Assembly: GCA_002197995.1 (NCBI GenBank)
Contig: NGZR01000001.1
Coordinates: forward strand, 13,969,501-14,033,500
DNA length: 64,000 nucleotides
DNA from: Gaeumannomyces sp. JS-464
Taxonomy: Eukaryota > Ascomycota > Sordariomycetes > Magnaporthales > Magnaporthaceae
Direction: 5' to 3'
Below, one piece after another: positions 12,109 to 22,624 of this stretch (position 1 is the first letter of the stretch; each line of letters opens with the position of its first letter). The position numbers and the translations under genes were made by a program. The notes under the pieces were generated by a model. The model saw only the letters and a program-made list of their open reading frames with translations, did not search any database and was not told the DNA's origin.

Positions 12109-13382
12109 ATGCTCTCCAGCTTGGTCTCGGTCGTCGTCCTGGGCGGCCTCTCCGGCCTTGCGGCCGCGGCTCCCAACCCCATCCCGGCGCCGCAGGCCCT
12201 GCCCAACGGCTGCAGCGCCGACAACTGCCTCCGGGCCATGCGCAACCCCGCCCGGTCGGCCACGGCGGTCTCGTTCTGCAGGGCCTTCATCGGCGTGGCG
12301 GCTGTCGAGACCGTCACCATCGGGACCGTCCTCCCCACCGTGTATGTTTCCCACCCCGCCTTCGTACCATTTGCGTTAAATATGTATTACACGTCCTCGG
12401 CCGACCCCTGAACTAACAACGGCCGCTTCCGAAAGCCGCCTAGCCTCAACCGTCACGAGCGACGAGACGTCCACCCACACGCGCGTCGCGACGGTCACCG
12501 ACGTGTCGGCAGTCCGCGTCGACACGACGGCCACCGTGGTCGTCACCTCGACCACCACGCGCGCCCTCGCCAGGCGCACCGAGGTCCCCGTCCCGGAGTT
12601 CGTCAAGCAGTACCCGGCAGACCGGCTCTCCAGCGCCTGCTCCTGCATGGACCCGCCCAGGGCCACCGAGCGCATCATGTTCACCGCCCCGGCCGTGACC
12701 CGTCGTCTGCCGTGACCGCCTCGGTCGACGTTGTTGTGGTTTGGATCCCCCGTTCTTTCTCCCCGTCCTTTTCCTCCCTTCCCCATTGAAGCAAAGCATG
12801 TTACCAAACAAGATACTAACCTGCAACCTCCAACAGACCACCCGCACGACCACGACAACCTCCATCGCCAACCCGCCCTCCACAACCACCATCCAGGCCC
12901 TCGCCACCGTCGCGCCCGCCGCGCCCGCCACCTTCGTCCTCAAGGGCTCCGGCGGCGGCGTCTCCACCGCAGGGCGCTACCTCAAGCCCGTCGCGCTCGC
13001 CGGCACCAGCGGCGCGCGCACCCTGATCTTCACCACGGCGCGCGCCGAAGCCGGCGTCTTCGCGCTCGGGTCCGACGGCTCCCTGGTCCTGGTCGACCCC
13101 GCGACGGGCAACCGGATGCCGTGCGTCCTGGGCTTCGAGACCAGCGGCGTGCCCGAGTACGGCTTCGCGCTCAAGTTCATGGAGCGCGCCGCCTACGACG
13201 CCTGCCTCGCGGCCCGCACGTGCGCGACGCCCAGGTTCCTGATGCCCGCCGGTGTCGGCGGCGCCCTCGCGCCCGCCAACGCGGGCGGCGCCGGCGCCCT
13301 GGACACGACGTACACCACGTTCAGGGGCTGCCCGGATGGCGCGGTCGTGTACCCGCCCGGCGCTCCCGCCCGCCAGCGCTAG
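12109..13382 (+). CDS. Thr-rich secreted protein, DUF7908-like C-terminal domain
   Basis: Exons 12109-12341, 12436-12694 and 12837-13382 are in phase and give 345 residues. The second donor (GTGACC) was picked by phase and is the least certain boundary. The N-terminus MLSSLVSVVVLGGLSGLAAA is a clear signal peptide. It is followed by a short Cys-containing domain, a Thr/Val-rich linker ending in a TTRTTTTTSI stretch, and a ~150-residue C-terminal domain beginning FVLKGSGGG with a GRYL motif and a VPEYGFALKF segment. That last part resembles the fungal DUF7908 pattern, but this is from memory of the family and not searched. A likely extracellular or wall protein, probably O-mannosylated on the Thr stretch. 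Function unknown. No frame break. Confidence 0.75.
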
Positions 13383-13758
13383 CCGGGCCGGGTGCCTCGT
13401 CATCGGCGTCGTCTCGGAGCCGGCCGCGTGATCTGGGGGCGAAATGATGGTGTGGGGGTTGGTATCACATTGATCAGGGGGTTTCCCGACATGTGGGCGG
13501 CTGCTGATTGCGGAGGTGTGGAAAAGAAGCCGGCAGAATAGAGTCTAATGGGAAAATAGTATGCAGGGGGATATGGCTCAGAGATGGAGTTGGGAGTCGG
13601 AGGGGATGACAAAACGTCGATCACGACATGAACGTTTTTGTTTCGCACGCTCATTGACGGACAGCCCGCTTTTTGTTCAGTTAGTCTTTTTTAATCCTTG
13701 ACTTGTACAGACCTTCGTGTCTATAGCGTCGCGCATTTCTTGCCGTGGCTCGGCTCGA
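13383..13758. other. Convergent 3' regions
   Basis: Space between the stop of the Thr-rich secreted protein and the stop of the Rkm4-type gene. Nothing further seen. Confidence 0.5.
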
Positions 13759-15425
13759 TCAGCCCCGGCGCTGCCTTTTGGCCAACGGCTCATCCAGCTC
13801 CATCCTCTCACCCTGCCCGCCGTCCCCCAGTTTTCCGTCCATCCACGCCCTCGCCTCTCGCAGCAGCTTCTTCTCGCCGATGCGTACCTCCAGCGCCATC
13901 CTGGTCCGCCCAGACGCGCGCTCGCCGAGGCCGGCGACCTTTGCCATATCCTCCTCCAGGCTGGTCCCGTACTCTTTTAGCTTTGCGTCGACGGCATCCC
14001 GGACCGCGCCGAGCGTGATGTTTTCCCTGGCCTTCTTGTCGGCCACGGCCTCGGGCCGCTCCTTCTTCACGGCCTTGAGCACCGCCTTAAGCCGTTCCGT
14101 CAGCTCGTCCGGCAGCTGCGCAAACTTGGGGCTGCCTTGGAGCTGCCCGAGCTCGTCCGGGTCCTCGCAGTCCCTCTCGAGCACGTAGGTGTTCTCGTCG
14201 TCGCCGCCGTCTTCGTCGTCCGAGCCGGCCTCTTCCGCCTTGCGTCGGGCCTCGAGCTTGGTCCACTCGTCCTGCGTCATCTTGACGCGCGACAGGACGC
14301 CGTCGAGGATGGGCTCCCACGCGACCTCGGCCACGTCGTACCTGCTGTGTTTGGGCGTGGTGTAGCCGTATCTCCGGCAGAGCTGGCCGTTGGGCAGGGG
14401 ACCGTAGTAGTTTAGAATCTCCTCGCCCGCCGGGATTTTCCTCAAGGACATGGCGACTAGAGCCTCCTCAGAGTGGTTGATATGGGCCTGTCTCGCAGGG
14501 TGGGCTCCCGAGTCAGAAGGGACAAAAAGCCAAGTCGCGATTCGCGCGCTCTATAGGGGAGGGGCGGCGACAAACATTAAACTCTGCGTCGGCGTTCAGA
14601 ATATCCGCCATGGGCACCATACCCATAACGGTCCTGCCGTCCCTGTCCTCGACCCAGCCGTCGGCGTCGGCGTCGTCCTCATCCACGGCGTCGTCGTCCC
14701 GCTCCAGATCGAAGGCATACGCCATGATGGTGCTGCCCATGCGGTGGGCGAGCGACACGAGCGCCTCGTCCGTCATGGCGGCGGCGGCGCTGCCGCCGAA
14801 GAACAGCGCCTCGTTCTCGCGGACGACGGGCAGGATCCTGGAGCGGATCATGGCGTCGGCCTCGGCGCGGCCGACGCTGGCGACGACGGGGCTGGCCTGC
14901 AGGTCGGCGAGCTCGGCGGCGGACCAGAACATGGGCGTCTCGAAGCGGTCGGGCAGGACGTCCAGGTAGGGGCGCCAGGGCGAGGCGGCGCCGCGCAGGT
15001 GCTCGTGGATCATGACGAGGATGAGGCTCGTCCACGAGTCCTGCGCCCGGCCGTCGTCGCCGTCGCCGCCGCCGTCGGGCATGGGGCCGGCCGCCGACGC
15101 CGGCAAAGACGGCGGGCAGCTTCTGGGCGAGCTCCGAGTTGGCCGGGCAGATGATGTGCTGCCGCGGGATGGTGAACAGGACCGTGTCCGGCTCGATGTC
15201 GGCGGCGGCGACTTTGCCAGGGGTGTTTGTTTTTGATCAGCCGTGAAATAGAGGAAATCTTGGCGTTTGCGAGGAGCATCAAATGTCATAATCACCAATT
15301 CCGCGGCCAGCATTACGCGCGCGCAGGTCTACGATGCTGATGTCATCATGGAAAGTCGCGCCCGGCAGGTTCTTGAACCACGCCAGAAATTCCTGTGATT
15401 TCTTTTCAAAGTCGTCTTCTGCCAT
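13759..15425 (-). CDS. RKM4: SET-domain lysine methyltransferase, Rkm4/SETD6 class
   Basis: Exons 15425-15296, 15211-14576 and 14487-13759, about 497 residues. The N-terminus carries the split-SET opening (FLAWFKNLPG, then RNAGRGIVAAADI and LFTIPRQHI). An inserted helical region follows, then GMVPMADILNADAEFN spliced to AHINHSEEAL and IPAGEEILNYYGPLPNGQL, the cofactor- and substrate-binding end of the SET domain. The C-terminal ~200 residues are charged and helical, as in the Rubisco-LSMT-like substrate-binding domain. Yeast Rkm4 methylates ribosomal protein L42 on lysine, so a ribosome-modifying role is inferred. One frame change lies near 15080-15095 in a G/C-rich stretch; exon 2 is one base too long to match the phases of its neighbours. 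Which Rkm paralogue it is remains less certain. Confidence 0.8.
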
Positions 15426-16538
15426 TTTTCTCGTGTTGTTTTTGTTTGCACCGCCCCGAACTCGGATTTTTGTCCGGCTCGACTCGCATCAGTTCCCGCC
15501 CACCACCCATAGTCAAATTTTTAGTGCGATAGCTGGCCCGTGCGAGAGGCTTAGCCAATCAACAGGCGCAGTCTTCATCGCTGAGTGCCTGCATTCTGCC
15601 CCTGAACCCCTGAAAGGCATGCTCTTGACATCTCTGGGTTGGCTCAGAGGCTACAGCATGTCGGTGCTGGCCGGGAAAGACTGAGCAGTAAGCGCCGGAC
15701 CAGAAGTAACCAGGTAGGTGAGGGCAACAAGCCGAGAAGGAATAAGATGGGATCAAGGATGAAAGGATTGGTTTCGGAGCTGGGATTTGGGTTGAACAAA
15801 TGTGAGATGGCCGCCTGCACCGCCTGCGGAGCCACGCTCTTGGCGGTGAGATTTGTCCATCAACGCCCTCGCACCCTCGATTGCGAGCTGTGCTAGTGCA
15901 TGCACCGCACCACGGGGCACAGGATGTGCGACAAGGCGGGAAATCCGCCGCGGCGTGTGCAATGGATGCCTTTGGGCTGATGCCTTGGGCTGTAGTAATT
16001 TCGCACGCGGCTGTCTGCAAACATCGGCTCTATCGGGCCTGGATTCACTGACCGCGCGGTTGAGGGAGCATGTTGTCCGCCAGGCAGTGGCGTCGGTCCG
16101 GAGCTGCCTGGTGTGGCGGCGTCAGTCCGAGGCCTAGTACAGCCTTCAACCACCTAGGATTTCGGATGGCGACAAGCAGCACACGCCAGGCTTACTGTAG
16201 GCTCTGCGAGCTCCATGTATATCAATCAGGCAGACCGATTGTCAACTCCAGGTCGGATTTGTTGCTATCACCATCACCTACAACATCATCTCCAACACCG
16301 TCTCCAACAGCTCCAACACCACCGTTGATAGCCTCCCCACCAGCCACATCGCCATCGACACCACGTTCGACAACACCACCGTCTGCGACATTACCTACCC
16401 AGCAGCTTCAAAGAACACTATCCGGGCAGTCTTTTTTGATTAACCCCAGAGTTCTTACGCCATCACCGACGCCTTCCCGCCAAGCTAACGCACAGCCTAC
16501 CACACTGACACCACAAGTCCATACACCATACTAACACA
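15426..16538. other. Divergent promoter region and A/C-rich leader
   Basis: Separates the Rkm4-type gene (-) from the peptide-precursor gene (+). From about 16260 to 16500 the plus strand is strongly depleted in G and rich in CCAACA/CACCAT-like words, as expected for an unstructured 5' leader of a strongly translated secreted gene. The Pro/Ser/Thr-rich frame this creates ends at 16534, four bases before the precursor ATG, and is probably not a protein. Confidence 0.5.
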
Positions 16539-17949
16539 ATGAAGTGCCAGACTTTCGGCGCCTTCTTCCTCGCCTTCGCCCTGCCTACTCTGGCGGCGAA
16601 CCTGGAGCAGCCCGCGGCTGAAATCGCCGAAGCCCCCGACGCCGCCGTGCAGGAGCAGAAGGACGACCTGGAGCGCCGCTTCGCCCCCGCGATCCCCATC
16701 ATCACGACCCTTCTCGGCGGGCTCTTCGCCGGCAAGGGGAAGGGCAAGCGCGACCTCGACACCGCCGAGCCCGACACCGCCGATTACGACCTCGAGCGCC
16801 GCTTCGCCCCCGCGATCCCCATCCTCACCACCCTCCTCGGTGGGCTCTTCGCCGGCAAGGGGAAGGGCAAGCGCGACCTCGACGGCTCCAACGATGCCGA
16901 GGCCGTCCTCGCGGAGCTGGCCGACGCCATCGAGCGCGAGTCCCACCTGGACCGCCGTCGCTTCAACCCCATCGTCCCCGGCATCCCCCCGCAGTTCACG
17001 AGGGACTGGATCAACAGGAACAGGAACGGGAACGGCCGCCGCTCCCTGGACGAGGCCGACACCGACGCCATGTACGCCGAGCTGGCCGACATGATCGCCG
17101 CCGACGACGCCGGGTCCGACGCCGCCCTGGAGCGCCGCCAACCCCGCTTCTTTAGCCCCACTGGCTCCTTTGTTCCTTCTCTCGGCCAGTTCCGCCTCCC
17201 GAACCAGCAAAAGAGCAAGAACAGCCGCCGCTCGCTCGACGCCGACGCCGACGCCCACCTAGACCGCCGCTTCCTGCCCATCTTCACTGTCCTCAAGAAC
17301 TTTTTAGGCAAGGGCAAGCGCGATCTCGAGAGCGGCGCCGACGCCGACGCTCACCTGGACCGCCGTTTCCTGCCGATTTTTACAGTCCTCAAGAACTTCC
17401 TGGGCAAGGGCAAGCGTGACCTCGAGAGCGTCGCCGGCGCCGACGCCCACCTGGACCGCCGCTTCCTGCCCATCTTCACCGTCCTCAAGAACTTCCTCGG
17501 CAAGGGCAAGCGCGACCTCGAGAGCGGCGCCGACGCCGACGCCGACGCCGCCCTCGCCGAGCTGGCCGCCGCCATTTCTGCCGCCGGCGATGGTGAGGGC
17601 GAGGGCGGCGCCGCCCTGCAGCGCCGCATCGCGCCCGCCATCCCATCCTCACCACCCTCCTCGGCGGGCTCTTCGCCGGCAAGCAGAGCGGCAAGCGCGA
17701 CCTCGAGGGCATCACCGACCAGGCCGACGTCGAGGCCGCGCTCGCCGAGCTGACCGGCATGATCGAGGCCGACCCCTCGGCCCTGGGCCGCCGCGGCGAC
17801 GGCGAGCCTCGTCGCACCTGTCCAGCGCCGACCTCGCCGACGTCATGGCGCCGGTCTTGGAGCAGGCCGCAGCCGCGGCCGCGGACGAGGCCGAGAAGCG
17901 CGACGAGACGATTGCCCGCATGCGGGTTGCCCGGGGCGTTGTGGTCTAG
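16539..17949 (+). CDS. Secreted multi-copy peptide precursor with dibasic (Kex2-type) sites
   Basis: No intron; about 470 residues if two missing bases are allowed (near 17645 and 17806). Residues 1-19 form a signal peptide ending TLAA. The rest is cut by KR or RR into alternating acidic spacers (e.g. DLESGADADAHLDRR) and basic, hydrophobic cores. Type A, FAPAIPI(I/L)TTLLGGLFAG plus a KGKGKR tail, occurs at residues 48-71 and 89-112, with a variant copy straddling the first frame break. Type D, FLPIFTVLKNFLGKGKR, occurs three times at residues 245-261, 277-293 and 309-325, its first codons at 17271, 17367 and 17463 (96-bp period). Two longer unique segments lie at residues 141-168 and 201-231. 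Such layout marks Kex2-processed repeat proteins, the class that includes pheromone and RiPP precursors. The cores have no Tyr and no UstY-like gene lies nearby, so a linear secreted, perhaps antimicrobial or signalling, peptide is favoured. Function unproven. Confidence 0.85.
17234..17521 (+). repeat. Three tandem 96-bp coding repeats of the type D peptide unit
   Basis: Each unit encodes 15 spacer residues plus the 17-residue FLPIFTVLKNFLGKGKR core. The three cores are identical in protein but differ at several third positions (Pro CCC/CCG, Ile ATC/ATT, Phe TTC/TTT, Thr ACT/ACA/ACC, Leu TTA/CTG/CTC). Confidence 0.9.
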
Positions 17950-18824
17950 GTTCGCCCCGACTCTTCCTTAAACGTCCCTTTTGGATTTCTTCTCTTTGTC
18001 CTTTTACCCCCCTTTCCCCTTCTCGTTTGTGCTTTATGCGTCGGCGTTTAGGCTTGGCGATGGTTTGCTTCTTTTCCATTTTGGATCAGATAACGTGGGA
18101 AGCGAAGGCGTTTTGGTTTTCTTCGGCTGGGTTTGCTTGCATTGCATGTCGTTACCTCTTTTCTCTATCGTTCTCAACACGACATTTGATTTCATGACTC
18201 TACTCCTTATGCGAGACGTGAAGCCCCTTTTATCGGATGACATCCAATGCCAACGGGCGCTTCTACCCATCTTATAAAGTTCTACCATGCCTAGAAGCAA
18301 CTCGTCCCGCGGAATATCTTGTAGATTGTTGACGCATCAGTTATATGTGATTCTCCTGGCACTAACGAGGGATTATAAACTCCATGGGATCGCCCAAGAG
18401 GTAAACTCTTAGCCTGCGCTCACACCCTCTGTCGATCCTTGGCTTTGGTGGATGGCCGGACACCACTGTGCGGCTCCTTGTGTTACCTATGGCGGCCTGT
18501 CCCCTCTTATTGCGGCCCCAGCCCATGCGGTGGTCGCATATAAAACATGCAGGCCTGTCTTGTTTTGTTGGTCGTTGGCGGGATGGTGGAATCAAACCTT
18601 CGCCGATACTGGTCATGCCGTGGCGCGTCTGAGACGGCGCATGTTGTGCTGGCATCCCACAGTCGTGATGGTTAGTTATGTAAGCGAATGTGGCGAAGGA
18701 GAGATGTTGTCTATTAAATAGGTGGTATTTTTTATTATTAGTTTGTATTATAATGATTTGTAACTAAAAGGCTTGTCCTTGCGGGCGCTACATAACCGTC
18801 CGCGACGGGCGACGGCCCCCTCGC
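17950..18824. other. Convergent 3' region
   Basis: 3' sequence of the peptide precursor (+) and of the secreted hydrolase (-). An AT-rich stretch at ~18715-18775 is a plausible transcript end region. No gene seen. Confidence 0.5.
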
Positions 18825-20108
18825 CTATTTCAGGCGCTGAATCCAGCCGTGCAGCAGAGCCTGGATTTGGTTGCTGTTGCGCTCCATGAAGAACATGTGC
18901 CCGTTGCCGTGGATCCCCTTGTCGGCGAGCTCAACGTGCTCCGTCTTGCTGCAGCCGGCCTGCTTCAGGAAGTCGGCGGTGCAGTAGTCGTACGGCATGT
19001 GGTACGACGCCTCGCCCGTCATGATGAGGATGCTCTTGTCAGCCAGGTTGGCCAGGCGGCGCGGCGCGGGGCTTTCGGCCTGCAGGACGCACTGGACCGT
19101 CGCGTTGGCGACGCCGCGGTTGTCGCGCGCGGGGAACACCTTTTGCACTAGATCGGTGGCCGGGTCGGTCACGGGCGGGTCGTAGGCGAGCGGGGCGTCG
19201 GTCAGGCCGTAAGGGCGCGCGGGCTTCTCGCTGAAGACGGCCTCGCGGAAGGGCGGGCCGGTGGGCTCGAGCAGGACCAGGCCGGCGGCAAGGGCCGGGC
19301 GGGCGTCGGCGATCAGGAGCGGCAGGATGCCGCCCTGGCTGTGGCCGACGAGCACGGACGGGCGGCCGATGCGGTCGAGCAGGGCGGCGCCGGCGGCGGC
19401 CATGGTGGACTGCTGCAGGGTGGCGTTGTTGACGAACTGCACGTTGGACGAGTAGAAGGCGTCAAAGACGGGGTCGCCCATGACGCCCGGGCCGGGCCAC
19501 TGCGTGTGGTTGACCGACTGCGGCCAGAGCTTGTACTTCTGCGGCGCCGTGAAGCGCTGCTGCAGCAGCTCGGCCGAGTAGGTCGACGGCGCCGCCGCGC
19601 CGTGCTTGGGTTGCCACGCCGACCGGGCCCGGAGCGTCTGGTCGACGATGTAGACCTCGTAGCCCTGCCGGATGAACTGCGACGCCCAGCCGCGGCCGCC
19701 GTCGGGCTTGTTGAGGAAGTTCTGGCAGCGAAAAAAAAAAAAAAAAGGTTAGTCTCACGATGCCCCGGAGCGGATGTAACGTCACGTGGAGACCTGCGTC
19801 TGCAGAAATCTAGATGCCGGGGCAAGGCGAAATAACGGGAGCGGGGGAGGGAAATGAGCTTACGGTGCCAGTCTGGGCCTGGCCGTGGATGAGGACAACC
19901 GGCGTAGTCCGGGTCACCCCGCCCGCCGGCAGAAGCTTCTCGACGTACATCTGGTCGCGGAAGATCTTGCCGCCGCTCCCATCGTCGACGTACTGCCCTC
20001 CGGCGTAGAAGAAGGTGCGGATGTACGGCACTTCGCCCGTGCAGTTCCTGGCCGAGGCCGACCCGCGAGGGACAGGGCCGCGGTGGTGGCGACGGCGAGG
20101 AAACGCAT
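18825..20108 (-). CDS. Secreted alpha/beta hydrolase, esterase-713-like
   Basis: Exons 20108-19864 and 19721-18825, about 380 residues. The start [15 protein letters not shown] is a signal peptide. Just after it one base is missing in a C-run near 20063, since the conserved [17 protein letters not shown] segment is in the next frame. The oxyanion segment reads [15 protein letters not shown], the nucleophile elbow is VLVGHSQGG (Ser nucleophile), and late [11 protein letters not shown] and [11 protein letters not shown] segments fit the acid and His positions. [37 protein letters not shown] is the pattern of bacterial and fungal esterase-713-like enzymes, whose natural substrates are poorly known. 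The intron ends in a run of 15 or more T just before its 3' site. Confidence 0.82.
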
Positions 20109-21312
20109 CGTGGGCTGTTCGTCCGCCTCGAGCTTCTTTGTCAGACGGATGCTGCTGTTGCTGCCGCTGCTGCTGTCGCTGCTGCTACCGCTAAGCCGGG
20201 ATGGGATTACTCGCCTTGGACGCGGCGCTAGAGCAAACTCAAAGCAGGTGACAGTGAGGGCTGAAACGGGCTTAAGCCGAGTTTGTCCAGGACCGGGGCG
20301 GCACCGACGGCACCGACGGCACCGAGCGACTGGCTTGACTAGGCTGGGGTGGGCGCCAGCAACAACCAACAGACCAGGATGTCCTGTTCGAGACAGGCGC
20401 TGGCGATTCGGCCGTCGAGGAAAAATAAAAAGAGCGACTGCGGTGAGAAGGGTGGTAGCGAACGAAGAGAGCGCCGCGATGTGACTGTGACACTGGTCTG
20501 CTGTGCCGCCCCCGACGATCCGGCGGCGCGCCAGCGGGGGATTTAAGTTCGGCCTCGACAGAGTTCATGCTCCTGCGTCGCACGCGAGCAAGGTGGCGCG
20601 ACGCAATCTCGCGCACCTTGGGTGGACACCGGCTGGGCATATTGCGTTCCCCATCGCACATCTCGCCGGTGTTGGCCGTCGCGGCCAGGGGACCCCCTGC
20701 CCTCCAGACGTGACCGACCTGCTAGCCAAGGTTCGATGGTGGAAACCAAGATTAGAACAGCAGGCCGTTTGGGGCATGAGAAAGGGGCAAGAACATTCGC
20801 AGAAGGCGGGCTGAGGCCAGCCGGCTGGGCTGTTGACTCGCGTGCGGCTCAAAACAAGCCTGGCCCTGGACCCCGGCGCGGAGAAAAAGCCGATTCCCTG
20901 CCCTTGGGCTCTCGTGGCCGCCGCCGCGATGCCCAAAGTAGAGCGTGGGATGCAACCGTGGGACAAAGGCCACCAATGTGAGCCTCCCCCAGTCCCCCAG
21001 TCAGTCGTGTGATTTGTGTCGAGGACCATGTCGGATCAACCTCTGGCCGCATTTCACACTGCCCCCCTCCGACATGGGTGAGTGAGAAGTGCCGGACTAA
21101 GCCTGCCATTGTATATATCTTCCAGAGGGCGGCATGCCGCCTTGTCAGCGTCGCCACCGGTCCTCCACTGTCAATAACGATATCAAACGAGACAGGCGAT
21201 CCGCCAGATATGAGATATTGTTGACAAAGTGCGGGGGACGACGACCAACGGCGACCGAGACCGACACAGGAAAACCCGGGCAGCCGCAGCGCCCATCCCC
21301 AAAGCTGCAGCC
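20109..21312. other. Divergent promoter region
   Basis: 1.2 kb between the hydrolase start (-) and the rhodopsin-domain gene start (+). There are CTG/GCTGCT runs near 20150-20190, probably in the hydrolase 5' leader. No gene supported. Confidence 0.5.
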
Positions 21313-22624
21313 ATGGGCGACCCTACGCTCCTGATCCACTGGCTCTTCAGCTGCCTGGCCCTGCTCATCATCTTCACGCGCCTGCTGTGGCGCAAGGTGG
21401 CCGGCCAGAAGTACAGCACAGGCGACTTCCTGAGCATGGCCGCCGCTGTCTGCGTGCTCGCGCGCATGGCCATCATCCACGTCGTGCTCATCTGGGGCAC
21501 CGCCAACGTCTCCAAGGCATACCGCCAGAACCACGTGTTCGACGCCGGCGAGATCCGCCGCCGCGAGATCGGGAGTCAGCTCGCCCTGGTGAACAGGGTC
21601 TTTTACAACTCTTAGTGAGTGCCGGGCGGGGCCTTCCCCCTCCCCGTGCCAGGGGGAGTGAGACTGATTTGGAGGCTTGGCTAATGCGCAGCACGTTTGC
21701 GATGGGAACCACAGTCTATGGCTGCAGAAGCTCGTCCTCCTCGACGTCTACCGCCGCCTGATTAAAAACCTATGGTACGAGCGCATGTGCATTTACACGT
21801 ATCTGGCCGTCTTCTTCGCCACCTACGTCGCCATCCAAATCACCACCTTTAGCGAGTGCAACCCCGTCCAGCTGTACTGGCAGGTCGTGCCGGACCCGGG
21901 CGAGTGCGCGCGCGCGCAGGTGCAGCTCTTCGTCGTCGGCGTCACCAACGTCGTCACCGACGCCATGCTGCTGGTCCTGCCGCTGCCCATCGTCTTCTCC
22001 ATGCAGTCGGCCTCGTGGCGCCGCCGCGCCCAGCTGCTGGTGCTCTTTGGCCTGGGTATCTTCATCATCCTCATCACCCTCATCCGCCTACCCATCAACT
22101 CCAAGAACGCCGACAGCCAGATCAGCCGCACCACCTGGGCCAGCACCGAGCTGCTGGCCGCCGCCTTCGTCGTCAACGCCCCGACCATCTGGGGTCTGTG
22201 GAACAAGCGGCGCCAGGCAACCGCCTACGCCAAGTCGCTGGGCAAGGCCAGCGGCGGCGGCGGCGGGGCCAGCGCCAACACCACCGGGTCCGGCTCGGCC
22301 CGGAGCAGGCCCGACCGCTCCCTGAACCGGGGCTCCGTGGGGCGGTTCTACGGCCGCGACGCCACCGAGCTGGCCGACCTGGGGGGCACCACCGAGAGCA
22401 GCGAGCTCGTGCTGGGCGTCGGCAACATCTCGACCGTCGCGCGCGGGCCCGACAGGGACGACGACGAGGAGCGCGAGCTCGAGTCCTTCACCACGAGCCC
22501 GGGGCTCCGGCGGCAGCCGTCGGCCAAGGACGGCATCACCCGGACCATGGAGGTCATTGTGACCACCGAGATGGACCAGAGCCTGTCGACCAAGGCCAGC
22601 CAGCAAGATATTATGAAGCGTTGA
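21313..22624 (+). CDS. Fungal rhodopsin-domain integral membrane protein
   Basis: Exons 21313-21614 and 21715-22624, 403 residues, no frame break. The acceptor at 21714 was chosen because it restores NSY-LWLQKLVLLDVYRRL in phase. Seven hydrophobic helices are visible. The diagnostic stretch reads SECNPVQLYWQVVPDPGEC (two Cys, conserved disulphide loop), followed by VTNVVTDAMLLVLPLPIVF and FGLGIFIILITLIRLP, then the last helix WASTELLAAAFVVNAPTIWG. This matches the fungal rhodopsin domain (PF20684) shared by Pth11-like and Sat-type membrane proteins. There is no N-terminal CFEM domain. The cytosolic tail of ~130 residues is Gly/Ser/Arg/Glu-rich. Ligand and role unknown. A paralogue lies at 35104-36962. 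Confidence 0.85.

Noticed and set aside
14450..15154. 234-codon plus-strand frame
   Set aside because: Antisense of the Rkm4-type SET gene, Gly/Ala/Val-rich, no motif.
16070..16534. Pro/Ser/Thr-rich 154-codon frame just before the peptide precursor
   Set aside because: No signal peptide or domain; composition follows from the A/C-rich leader. Better explained as untranslated leader.
16539..17949. Dikaritin/ustiloxin-type RiPP cluster
   Set aside because: Cores lack the Tyr-containing motif needed for ether cyclisation, and no UstY-type (DUF3328) or tyrosinase gene is nearby.
16539..17949. Alpha-factor-type mating pheromone precursor
   Set aside because: Core sequences are hydrophobic-cationic without the Trp-rich, Gly-Gln-containing core expected of Sordariomycete alpha-type pheromones, and there is no CaaX end for an a-type.
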